Source: Aquipuribacter hungaricus
Lineage (GTDB): Bacteria; Actinomycetota; Actinomycetes; Actinomycetales; JBBAYJ01
Assembly: GCF_037860755.1 (NCBI RefSeq)
Contig: NZ_JBBEOI010000002.1
Coordinates: 62,001 to 126,000 of the forward strand
Direction of reading: 5' to 3'
Length of the DNA stretch: 64,000 bases
A model generated the notes under the pieces. That model ran no database searches, was not told where the DNA came from, and was given only the letters and a program-made list of their open reading frames with translations. Position 1 is the first letter of the stretch, and every line of letters begins with the position of its first letter. This document shows positions 49,879-58,046 of the stretch, in pieces. Made by a program: the position numbers and the translations under genes.

Positions 49879-50454
49879 ATGGTGCGGTTCGTGGCGCTGT
49901 CGCGCCCCGAGGCCGCGGCTTACCTCGAGCGGTTCCTGGGGGAGACCCCTCAGGCCCTGGCCCGGACCGTGGAGCTCGCTGCCAGCCTCGACGGACCGCG
50001 ACCAGGGATCTTCGACCTGAGCGCTGCGTCGCTGGACCCGCTCTGGGGCTGGGCTGCGCCCCTGCTGTCCTGGCGCGACGGGTACACGCCGCCGGCGCCA
50101 GGGGAGCCGGGGGGCCGTGTCCCCCTCGACGTCCTGGAACCCGAGGACGAGCTACCGAGCTGGTTCGACCCGGTCGTGCCCGGGTGGGCGCGGTGGTCAG
50201 CAGAGTCCCTCTCGCTGATCGACGGCCTCGCTCGCTACCTCGGTGAGACGCTCGTCAGGGAGGTCCCCACGGCCCGGTGGGTAGCCGGGCATGCCCGGGC
50301 GCGGGGGTACATGTACCAGAACCATCCCGTCGTGACCGGGCTACCCGTCGACGACAGCGAGCCCATGGCTTCCGTCGCCGTCATCGCCTCACGGGTGCTC
50401 CTCCCGACCCCCGGGCCCAGGACGCTGGGGGACCTGTTCCACACCTGGACCTGA
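49879..50454 (+). CDS. Hypothetical protein
   Basis: 191 aa from ATG 49879; an upstream in-frame ATG at 49804 is less likely because of the leaderless -10 at 49867-49872. Soluble, acidic, Pro/Trp-rich (LDPLWGWAAPLLSWRDGY; PSWFDPVVPGWARW). It looks like a full-length globular protein, but I recognise no family. It stands alone between the relaxase region and convergent epimerase gene. Confidence 0.68.
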   Translation: MVRFVALSRPEAAAYLERFLGETPQALARTVELAASLDGPRPGIFDLSAASLDPLWGWAAPLLSWRDGYTPPAPGEPGGRVPLDVLEPEDELPSWFDPVVPGWARWSAESLSLIDGLARYLGETLVREVPTARWVAGHARARGYMYQNHPVVTGLPVDDSEPMASVAVIASRVLLPTPGPRTLGDLFHTWT

Positions 50455-50622
50455 CGGGCTGGCTGCGGCCCGCGTCGACTGCACCTCGGTCCGTCCCGAC
50501 AGCCGACCCCTGTCCGGCGGCGAGAGCTCTCGCGCGGGACCGGCCGCAGGCCTCCGGCGTCCGTCATACAGAGGATCGGTTGTCGGGACGCGCTGGGCGG
50601 TAAGGCTGACCCGGCACCTGGA

Positions 50623-51330
50623 TCAGTCGAGCGTCCAGGCGCCGCCGACGGGCTGATAGCCAAGCGCTTCCTCTGTCCCGTGAAGGTCGGCGACACGGTG
50701 CCGGTTCGCCGACGTGACGTTGGCGACCAGGAAGCCCTCCACTTCGGCCTCGACTGCTCCCCGCAAGAAGCCGACAGCGTCACGAGCGCTCAGCCATGCC
50801 GAAAGCTCCGAGACCGGGGTCGTGGCCACGTCCAGCCGCCTGCCGGGGAAGTAGCCCAGGCGGAGGGCGACCACCGACGTGCGTGACGTGGCGGCCACCC
50901 AGGAGCCGAGGGCCTCGGCCCATGCCTTGGTTGCGCCGTAGAGGTTTGCTGGGCGCGCCTGGTCGGTGGCCCGCCGCTGGGCGTGCTCCGGTAGCCCGGC
51001 GACCGCCTGGAGGCTGCTCGCCAGCACGAGTCGACGGACACCGGCGTCCATCGCCGCACGTGCCACCGTGTAGGCACCCACGACATTGGCTGGGAGCAGC
51101 TGCTCCCAGGTCGCTTCAGGGTCCGGCACGGCCGCGAGGTGGACGACTGCGTCGGCACCGGCGAAGGCCTTTCGACAGGCGTCCAGGTCGGTCACGTCCA
51201 AGGTTTCGATCGGCCCTTCTAAGACCTTGTCGGTCAGGCGCAGCCGCCACGCGTCAGCCAGCTCCTGGCTCACCGAACGACCGATCAGTCCAGCCGCGCC
51301 GGTCAGGACCACCCCTCGCTGCTGCGGCAT
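50623..51330 (-). CDS. NAD-dependent epimerase/dehydratase family protein
   Basis: 235-aa short extended SDR. Rossmann glycine motif TGAAGLIG at residues about 10-17, VVHLAAVPDP, a catalytic Ser in LASSLQA, and Y-x3-K in YGATKAW. The size is short for a sugar epimerase; it resembles the NAD-binding SDRs that act on uronate or similar substrates. Substrate unknown. A -10 element TAGCGT (plus positions 51337-51342) lies 6 nt upstream of the ATG. Confidence 0.88.
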   Translation of the reverse strand: MPQQRGVVLTGAAGLIGRSVSQELADAWRLRLTDKVLEGPIETLDVTDLDACRKAFAGADAVVHLAAVPDPEATWEQLLPANVVGAYTVARAAMDAGVRRLVLASSLQAVAGLPEHAQRRATDQARPANLYGATKAWAEALGSWVAATSRTSVVALRLGYFPGRRLDVATTPVSELSAWLSARDAVGFLRGAVEAEVEGFLVANVTSANRHRVADLHGTEEALGYQPVGGAWTLD

Positions 51331-51336
51331 CCCGTC

Positions 51337-51342
51337 ACGCTA
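51337..51342 (-). promoter_or_regulatory. Leaderless -10 of the epimerase gene
   Basis: TAGCGT on the minus strand, inside CGTCTAGCGT, 6 nt before ATG 51330. The same decamer at the same distance precedes the kinase gene (52642-52647), supporting its role as a promoter. Confidence 0.5.
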
Positions 51343-51476
51343 GACGCACGACCCGTGCGAGACGCAGGAGAAGCGGCCCTCCCCGAACCGGGATCCCCAG
51401 CTACGGATCGGCTGGCGGAACAAGGGTCTGTTGGACGATTGCTCCCGTCGCGGCGCCGTCGTGGGATGTTGCGGAC

Positions 51477-52022
51477 GTGGGTTTCTGGCCTGTGTGGGCA
51501 ACCGAGCAGGTGCACGTGCAGTCGCCCCAGGAGGCCTGGCAGCGGCGCGGTGAACGGCTGTGCATGCAGCTCGACGTCGCCCTCGCGCCATGGCTCGAAT
51601 CTCCGGTGGCGCACGTCGGCTCGACGGCGGTGCCGGGCCTGGCTGCGAAGCCGATCCTCGACGTGCAGGCAGCGGTCCTCGACCTCGGGTGCGCGGAGCT
51701 GATCGCGCGGGTGCTAGCTCCTGCAGGCTGGCACCTCGTCCCTGCCGAGCTCGACGCCAGGCCGTACCGCCGGTTCCTGGTCCTCGTGGTCGACGGACAT
51801 CGCGCGGCGCACCTGCACCTGCTGCTCGCCGGCAGCGCGCGCTGGAGCGAGCAGCTTGCCTTCCGTGATCAGCTGCGAGCCGACCCGACGCTCGTACGCC
51901 GCTACGCGGAACTCAAGCAGGCGTTGGCCGCGGAGCACGCTGACGACCGCGAGGCCTACACCGCAGAGAAGGCCGACTTCATCCGGGACGTCCTGCAGCG
52001 GTCGAGCACTGGTCCTGAATGA
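51477..52022 (+). CDS. GrpB-family nucleotidyltransferase-like protein
   Basis: 181 aa. HVGSTAVPGLAAKPILDVQ (about residues 46-64) is the GrpB/UPF0157 core with the G-S and D-x-D-like residues of the polymerase-beta nucleotidyltransferase fold; Y-R-R-F and HLHLL follow, as in the family. The cellular substrate is unknown. GTG 51477 chosen; GTG 51492 is an alternative. It is divergent from the epimerase. Confidence 0.85.
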   Translation: MGFWPVWATEQVHVQSPQEAWQRRGERLCMQLDVALAPWLESPVAHVGSTAVPGLAAKPILDVQAAVLDLGCAELIARVLAPAGWHLVPAELDARPYRRFLVLVVDGHRAAHLHLLLAGSARWSEQLAFRDQLRADPTLVRRYAELKQALAAEHADDREAYTAEKADFIRDVLQRSSTGPE

Positions 52023-52068
52023 GCAGCGTCACGCAGGTCAACAGTCGTCTGGCATGCGGCTCCTGGGC

Positions 52069-52635
52069 CTACGAGCGAGCAGAAGCTGCTTCCACGAGGG
52101 CGAGGACGTCGCGATAGGTGCCGTCGAGGTCTCCCTCTCGGCTGGTGACCCAGCGAGCCCGGGGCCGACCGGCAAGCATCGCCATCATCCGCTGGCGCAT
52201 GTCGACCAGGTCTCGCAGCCCATCATTGCGGCCGAGAAGGTCCGCGGCGTCGCGGTGCTCAATCCGCTCCCTCTCTGCGGTGCGCCGGGCGAAGCGCTCG
52301 AGCATCTGCTCGGGGTCGAGGTCCACGACAATCTCCACGAACGTGCTGTGCACCTCGAGGGCGAGCGACTCCAGCTGCTCGGCCAGCTGCGGACGCGCCA
52401 GGAACTGCGGGACCGCGACATCGTGACCGGCCTCAAGGTGGGTCCGTGCCATCGCCAGGGCCAGCGTCCGCGCCGCTGAGCCTGCGGCGTCGGAGCGGTC
52501 GAGCCAGCCGCCCAGCAGAGAACGCACAACGTCGATGTCCAGGCACAGCGCCAACGGGTGATCGCTGACGTAGCGGCGGGCCAGAGACGACTTCCCCGAC
52601 GCCGGTGGACCGTTGAGCACGATCAGTCGCGGCAC
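52069..52635 (-). CDS. P-loop kinase/zeta-toxin-like AAA protein
   Basis: 188 aa from GTG 52635. Walker A LNGPPASGKSSLARRYV (residues 8-24), LCLDIDVVRSLLGG, and LID-type arginines (RFARRTAERERIEHR). It resembles small-molecule kinases of the adenylate-kinase-like group (Chloramphenicol/zeta/gluconate kinase-like). No antitoxin partner next to it, so a toxin role is unsupported. Its -10 TAGCGT is at 52642-52647. Confidence 0.85.
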   Translation of the reverse strand: MPRLIVLNGPPASGKSSLARRYVSDHPLALCLDIDVVRSLLGGWLDRSDAAGSAARTLALAMARTHLEAGHDVAVPQFLARPQLAEQLESLALEVHSTFVEIVVDLDPEQMLERFARRTAERERIEHRDAADLLGRNDGLRDLVDMRQRMMAMLAGRPRARWVTSREGDLDGTYRDVLALVEAASARS

Positions 52636-52641
52636 GCTTGA

Positions 52642-52647
52642 ACGCTA
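52642..52647 (-). promoter_or_regulatory. Leaderless -10 of the kinase gene
   Basis: TAGCGT within CGTCTAGCGT, 6 nt before GTG 52635; identical decamer and spacing to the epimerase gene. Confidence 0.5.
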
Positions 52648-52765
52648 GACGTGTACGGGTGTGCGCTGCTATCAGACAGGAGGTCTGGCAGCCCTCCAGG
52701 CGCTTAGATCAGCGACCCCGACACGTCCTGAGCGCTGCTCGCTGCTGCTCCGCTTAAAGGATCGG

Positions 52766-53017
52766 TCATTGGGGCGCGTCGAAGGCCGTGGCAGGCGGCT
52801 GGGCAGGGCAGGGCTGGACCGGGGCCCCCGGCTCTTGATGTTGAATCTCGTACTGGCACTCCGAGCAGGGCTCCCCGTCGATTGCGTGCTCGCGCCAGTC
52901 GTGGAGGCACGCCTCGCAGTCACCGATATACGGCCTCCTCCGCCTGCGCCACCAGACCATCTCCGAAGTGTGCCGCTTGCCGATCGGCAAGGATCCGCCG
53001 ACCCCTGATCGGTACAT
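52766..53017 (-). CDS. Small zinc-ribbon-like protein
   Basis: 83 aa. Cys pairs CEAC (about residues 34-37) and CSEC (about 51-54) are separated by HDWREHAIDGEP, giving a four-cysteine site that could hold zinc, with a basic WWRRRRR segment before it. Similar short Cys-ribbon proteins are common in actinobacteria. The Pro/Gln tail has one more Cys. Function unknown; possible nucleic-acid binding. Confidence 0.55.
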   Translation of the reverse strand: MYRSGVGGSLPIGKRHTSEMVWWRRRRRPYIGDCEACLHDWREHAIDGEPCSECQYEIQHQEPGAPVQPCPAQPPATAFDAPQ

Positions 53018-53097
53018 ACGCGCCGCGGCAACGGCGGCCGCCCTGCTGGCGGTGTGTCAAGGACGGTCCTCTATGACCCGGGTACACGCATGCCGGT

Positions 53098-55872
53098 TTA
53101 CGCCCGATTCAGAACCTCTTCGAGTCGGCGGGCCTCTGTTGCAAGCCGTGTGCGCCCTCCGCTGGCGACTCCGGACAGCCCTTTCACCGAACCGCGGGCG
53201 CCGGTTGAGAGGGCCAGATCGACGGCGAGCACCAGCAAGTCCAGGAGGCCGCGGCGGCCGGAGACGATGGCGGCGGGTAGTGCCGCGGCCACGATGTCCC
53301 ACACCAGCCGTTGTGCCGCGGGATTGGCGCGTGAGGCCTCGGTCAGGGTGCGGGCTACCCGCATGGGTGAGACGGTCGGCCAGGCGAGCAGCTCTCCGAT
53401 GCTGAGGCCGGCCGCTGCCCCGTCAAGTCCCCCTGCTCGGGCGAATCCGCGGAGGGCGTCAGCAGAGGCGGTTGCTACCTCAGCGTTTCCCGCGGCTGCG
53501 GCCCAGCCGATCGCCAGGGCGGTACCGATACCGGTCGGGCCGCCGGCGAGCGGGAGGAGTGGGAGGGTTTGCGTCACGCCCGGGACTCCCACGGCGGTGG
53601 TCTCCAGAAGGCGGATCACGAGGTGCGCGGCAACGGCGTCCCGGTGCTGCGGCAGCGTGAGCAACAGTTCGAGCGGGCGCGCCAGGTCCTCCCGCTCCCA
53701 GTAGTGTCCCGCGTCAGCGACGCGTCCGGGGAGGGTGGTTGCGTGTCCCCCGGAGCGCGACCACACCGTGACGGTGCCCGCCCGCTCGATCAGATGGGGA
53801 TTGACAACAGGTGGTGGGAGCACGTCGGCGACCGGGGCGTCACCGAGCCCGCTCTCGCCGGGGTGCGTCCTCCACGGGTGTTGCCGGAGCCGCACTGTCG
53901 CCGGGACGACCTCGATGTCGGGCTGGCCGTAGTCGACGGCCCCAGCGAGCCACTGTGACGCGGGACTTCCGATCGCTCGGAGATCCTGCGCCAGAGCGTC
54001 GCGGTCGGCACTCAGTGGCAGGCGCAGCCAGAGCTGCTGCAAGTCCAGCGGGCCGGGGTTAGCGCCGATCTGCGACCACGCGCGCAGCCGGTCCAGGGCG
54101 GCGCCTGGGTCTATCGCGCCGGTGACACGGGTGGGCGTCGACAGCAGAGGACCGGACACGCTGCCATGGATGAGGGCCGCCAGCTCCAGCACCCGCACAC
54201 CCGTGCAGCCGTCGATCCCCCCAGGTGGCACCCACCCCATCACCCCGACCGCATCGTTCTCCTGCACCGGGGCGCCGCCCGGCGTCATCACGTCCCGCAG
54301 CAGACGCTCGACCGGGCCTCGTTCGCTGCTGTCCCATCCGAAGCCGGCCGGGCGCCGGGGCGCCGACTCGTATCCGAGGCGCCGTCTGAGCGGCCAGAGT
54401 GCCTTGCGGACGCCCTCGGGGTCGGCGGCAGCGTGCCGGGACAGGCCGTCCAGCACACGCTCGCCGGCGCGCGGGTCGCGGGTCTCGACATGTTCAGCGG
54501 CCGCCTCGACCAGGTCCCGCAGGTCCATGACCGGTGCCAGCAGGTCAGCTTCGACGGCGACGTCGAAGGGGAGCCCGCCCGGGGTGGAGGGGTCCGGGAC
54601 GAGGTCGGGCATGACGAGGTCGGGTGCGGGCGGTTTGTCGGGTGCGCCGAGCACCTGGGTCACCCGTTGCTGCAGCACGGGTGCGACGTCGCCGGCCGCC
54701 TCGCGCAGCTGCGCGACGGTGCCCAGGTCACACCTGGGAACGAGCTTGGCCAGCGCGTCCAGAGCCTTTTCCTGCACGTCGCGGCGCTCGTGCTGCAGCG
54801 CAACGGCGGCTGCGAGCGCCACCTCGTTCACGCGGTCGGGCGCACTGCGGTTGAGGCGATGTAGCCAGGTCAACGTGGCTGTAGCCAGACCTTTCTCCGG
54901 GCGGGACAACGCCGCCCTAGCGACGTCCAGCGCGGTGTCCATGTCCATCTCACCGGCGTCGTGGGCCTCGCGGAGCAGCCGGAGTGCGACGCCCGCCGTC
55001 GTCCCCGGTCCGTCAGCTACCAGCCCGACGTACGAGCGCAGATGGCGCACCGCGTCCTCGGTTGTCGGGTGCAGGGCCTCATGGATGCCCAGCACCCCAC
55101 CCACGTGCCCACGAGTCCCGCCCCGCACGAGCGCGTCGAGCGCAGCGGCAAGGAGGTGGTCCCGGTCGATGGTCCCCTCGGCGCTCAGGAGGGCGAGAGC
55201 ACCGGGCCATGTCTGCTCCGGGGGCGCGGTGCGCGTGCTGTACGTCCCGTGCTCGTCCCGCTCGTGAAAGGTGTTGCGGTGACCCATCAGGGTCCCCACG
55301 TCATTCGTGGCGAGGATCGCGGGCAGCAGCCCGCGCAGCTCCTCGTCGTCGCGAAGGAGCTGCGGCAGGTCGAGGTCCGGGCACCTGCCGATGTGGGCGA
55401 CGACCCCGGTGAGGTACGGAGCGCAGGTCGGGCGAGGAGAACCCCCGGCGCATCTGAGCGCCTCCACGACGTCGACCGGTATCCCCTCGAAACCCCCCCA
55501 CGCGACCTGCTCGGCGAGCCGCTCGACCAGGTCCGGCAGCCACGGGGGCCGCCGGTCCAGAATGGTCGCCACGACAAGCCAGCCGCCTATCTGGGTCTCC
55601 CGCGGTCCGCCGGTGGCGCCGACACCGTCGTGCCATCCCGTGTCGCTGCGGCGCAGCGAATCGGTGAGTGCCGCTGCAGGCAGCGTCCCCGCCTGGGCGA
55701 CGGCTAGGACCCCACGCAGCGTGTACCCGAGGCGCTCGCTCCGGCTCGGCCGGGTGAGCTCCGCCACGGCTGGGGCGATGGCTCGCCGCGCGGGCTCGTC
55801 CAGCGGGGCGAGGAATCGACGGACCTCGGTCGCGCCGCGGGAGAGCAGCTCGCAGAGCTCGTCCTCGGTCAT
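53098..55872 (-). CDS. Large helical-repeat protein, DUF6493-like
   Basis: 924 aa starting at ATG 55872 (ATGA overlap with the SWIM gene). Almost entirely helical with HEAT-like repeats (GLATATLTWLHRLNRSAPDRVNEVALAAAV; not exact), an acidic middle with a Pro/Asp linker (about 480-510), and a second large part (about 520-924). It matches the DUF6493-type partners found next to SWIM zinc-finger proteins. Probably a scaffold. No enzymatic motif seen. Confidence 0.7.
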   Translation of the reverse strand: MTEDELCELLSRGATEVRRFLAPLDEPARRAIAPAVAELTRPSRSERLGYTLRGVLAVAQAGTLPAAALTDSLRRSDTGWHDGVGATGGPRETQIGGWLVVATILDRRPPWLPDLVERLAEQVAWGGFEGIPVDVVEALRCAGGSPRPTCAPYLTGVVAHIGRCPDLDLPQLLRDDEELRGLLPAILATNDVGTLMGHRNTFHERDEHGTYSTRTAPPEQTWPGALALLSAEGTIDRDHLLAAALDALVRGGTRGHVGGVLGIHEALHPTTEDAVRHLRSYVGLVADGPGTTAGVALRLLREAHDAGEMDMDTALDVARAALSRPEKGLATATLTWLHRLNRSAPDRVNEVALAAAVALQHERRDVQEKALDALAKLVPRCDLGTVAQLREAAGDVAPVLQQRVTQVLGAPDKPPAPDLVMPDLVPDPSTPGGLPFDVAVEADLLAPVMDLRDLVEAAAEHVETRDPRAGERVLDGLSRHAAADPEGVRKALWPLRRRLGYESAPRRPAGFGWDSSERGPVERLLRDVMTPGGAPVQENDAVGVMGWVPPGGIDGCTGVRVLELAALIHGSVSGPLLSTPTRVTGAIDPGAALDRLRAWSQIGANPGPLDLQQLWLRLPLSADRDALAQDLRAIGSPASQWLAGAVDYGQPDIEVVPATVRLRQHPWRTHPGESGLGDAPVADVLPPPVVNPHLIERAGTVTVWSRSGGHATTLPGRVADAGHYWEREDLARPLELLLTLPQHRDAVAAHLVIRLLETTAVGVPGVTQTLPLLPLAGGPTGIGTALAIGWAAAAGNAEVATASADALRGFARAGGLDGAAAGLSIGELLAWPTVSPMRVARTLTEASRANPAAQRLVWDIVAAALPAAIVSGRRGLLDLLVLAVDLALSTGARGSVKGLSGVASGGRTRLATEARRLEEVLNRA

Positions 55873-57236
55873 GCCGTCTGCGGTGCGCTCAGGAGGTTGG
55901 CCATGCGCGCGGCCAGGACGTGCGAGCAGGGCCCACGCCCGCCTCGGTGCCGCGCCCACCAGTGACAGGTGCACGACGGAGGGCCGGAACCCACACCGCC
56001 GCGGACGTGGTGCTGGTTGCCCGCGACCTGCACCACGATGAGGTCGCCGTCTCGTCGCAGACGACCCTCGGTCACGAGACGCCGGGCGGAGCGCAGCCGG
56101 GGGTTCAGCGCCTCGGCGTCCCCGGCGTCGTACGGCAGGTCGCGGGCGAACCAGCAGCCGCCGGAGGCGTCGTAGCCGACCCGGCCTGCCGTTCCAAGGA
56201 CAGCCAGTGCCTGCTCGGCCCTGTCCGTGGTGAGGTCCGCAGCGACCCCGACCTCGGTGAGCGTCATGGCCGGCAGCCATCCCATGACGTCGGCCACCAG
56301 GTCCGCATCGCTGACGGCGGTGTCGTCGGCCAGCGCCTCGAGCACGCCGCCTTCCCCGGAGAAGCCGCGAGAGACCTCCGGGGACAGGGTGAGTACCAGG
56401 CGGGACCCGGGCAGGACGAGCTCCCAGGCGCTCGGGGCGGGGCTGCCGTCGTTCGCCGGGCCGTAGACCCTCATCGTGCTGGCGAACCGGAGCAGCGGGG
56501 CCAGCGTCAGCAGCCGCTGCGGCCCGGACATGGGGACCGAGTCACGACCTGCCCGTGTGCTGAGCGTCAGCGACCGGCCGGTCACCGTCGCCCACAACGA
56601 CGACCGTGCGTCCGAGCGTGGCAGCGAGCGCAGGAACCGACGTGCTTCCGTCCCGGTCACCTCACCACGGGGCGTCATGCGCGCAAGAGCCACGGGGGCC
56701 TCGGCGAAGCCCCGGAGCCACCGCTGCGGCAGGGGCACTTTCCGCTCGACGACAGCCTCGTCGAGCGTGGTCACCTCGAGGGCGTCCGGGCCGACGGACA
56801 GGTGCAGCGGCTCGCGGCCACGGACCCTGGACAGGGCCGCCTGCAAGGGCTGGTTGACGTCGACGTTGGTCGTCCCGCGATCGAGCACCTCCCCGTCCAG
56901 GTCCCGCTCGGTGATGTCGAAGCGGGCGTACACCCCGCAGCAGGCGGAGAAGGACTCGAAGCGCAGGTTCGCGCCGTCGCTCGTCACGACGGGGTCGAGG
57001 ATCGACCCCATGCGTGTGGCGGTCATCGGCACGTGGTAGCGGGCCCGGGCCACCGCAGCCACGGCGAGCAGCCCCTGAGCCGCCTGCTCGGGCTCGGTGA
57101 GGAACCCGACAAAGAAGCGCGGGTGGTCGAGGGAGCTGGTGTTCCAGCCACCCGACGTCTGTAGGCCCAGCTGATTGCCCGATATCGCCGACGATGCCCG
57201 GTAGCGCAGGCTGCTGGTGGCATCGCTGGCGGTCAC
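55869..57236 (-). CDS. SWIM zinc-finger protein
   Basis: 455 aa from GTG 57236. N-terminal start SDATSSLRYRASSAISGN followed by NTSSLDHPRFFVGFLTEPEQAAQGLL, then a beta/alpha body. The C-terminal SWIM finger is CTCHWWARHRGGRGPCSHVL (C-x-C-x-H pattern, about residues 417-436). SWIM domains bind DNA or proteins. It is encoded directly before the helical-repeat partner, and the two overlap by 4 bp, so they should be stoichiometric. Confidence 0.82.
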   Translation of the reverse strand: MTASDATSSLRYRASSAISGNQLGLQTSGGWNTSSLDHPRFFVGFLTEPEQAAQGLLAVAAVARARYHVPMTATRMGSILDPVVTSDGANLRFESFSACCGVYARFDITERDLDGEVLDRGTTNVDVNQPLQAALSRVRGREPLHLSVGPDALEVTTLDEAVVERKVPLPQRWLRGFAEAPVALARMTPRGEVTGTEARRFLRSLPRSDARSSLWATVTGRSLTLSTRAGRDSVPMSGPQRLLTLAPLLRFASTMRVYGPANDGSPAPSAWELVLPGSRLVLTLSPEVSRGFSGEGGVLEALADDTAVSDADLVADVMGWLPAMTLTEVGVAADLTTDRAEQALAVLGTAGRVGYDASGGCWFARDLPYDAGDAEALNPRLRSARRLVTEGRLRRDGDLIVVQVAGNQHHVRGGVGSGPPSCTCHWWARHRGGRGPCSHVLAARMANLLSAPQTA

Positions 57237-57553
57237 GTTGTGACATCGGCCGCCGGCCCGTCGCCTTGAGGACACAGTGGGGGGGCGAGATCGGATGATG
57301 GTGGCCAGCTCGGTAGCACGGCTCGCCTCCCCCGCATCGGGGCTTGGGTGCAGCCACCCGCGCACGGCGGACCGCACCTAAAGCGGGTCGTAGGGCCTCC
57401 CGAGTCGTTCCTCTGGGGCTGCCCGCAGGGTCAGCCGCCTTCGATCGCGGAGGGCGACCACGCCGTCCCAGCAGACGATCGTCTATCGGTTCGCTCGGGG
57501 AGTCCTCGCCGACACGGTCGACTCCTGTTGGCCGTCTGCTTGGAGCCCTTCGG
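57237..57553. other. Intergenic region, no gene seen
   Basis: 317 bp between the SWIM gene start and the end of a lipoprotein gene. Neither strand has a convincing frame, RNA gene, repeat or strong promoter. Confidence 0.5.
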
Positions 57554-57940
57554 TCAGTTGGCGCACTTGGTGATGCTGTCGGCGGTCCACGCCCCGGAGG
57601 CGTCTCGCCGTACGTCGACGTACGTCAGCGCCCGGCCGCTGCTCTCCATGAAGACCCTTGCGCTGCTGGAGTCATCGTCGCGGTCCTCCACCACGGGAGT
57701 GCCTCCGGCGGCGTCGCGTGCGGCGTCTTCTGGCGTCGACTGCTCGGGAGCCTCACCGGCTGCGTAGTCGAAGTGAGACGAGACCCGCATGAGGCCGTCG
57801 CAGTCCAGACCGTCGGTGGCCTCGGGCTGCGACGGGGTGTCGCTGCAGCCGCCCAAGAGCAGGGCGAAGACGGTCAGGCCGCAGCCAGCACGCCAGGTTC
57901 GAGCCGAGGCCCGCTGGACGTCGGCCCTGTGCTTCAGCAT
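57554..57940 (-). CDS. Small secreted lipoprotein
   Basis: 128 aa from ATG 57940 (AGGGGG just upstream). Signal peptide with lipobox FALLLGGCSD (Cys about residue 27), then an acidic domain with one Cys near its start (LDCDGLMRVSS) and one at its end (ITKCAN) that may pair. Function unknown. Confidence 0.75.
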   Translation of the reverse strand: MLKHRADVQRASARTWRAGCGLTVFALLLGGCSDTPSQPEATDGLDCDGLMRVSSHFDYAAGEAPEQSTPEDAARDAAGGTPVVEDRDDDSSSARVFMESSGRALTYVDVRRDASGAWTADSITKCAN

Positions 57941-58046
57941 CGCGCTACCCCCTGGTCCCGCTTGGAGCGTGTCCGGCGACCTTGCAGGCCCGCCCGCCTT
58001 TTCAGTGTGGGTCGTGAGCGCGGCCTTCGTGCCGTTCTGCGGCAGC

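Noticed and set aside
52069-52635. Zeta toxin of a toxin-antitoxin pair
   Set aside because: No antitoxin-like small gene is adjacent, and the sequence fits general small-molecule kinases equally well.
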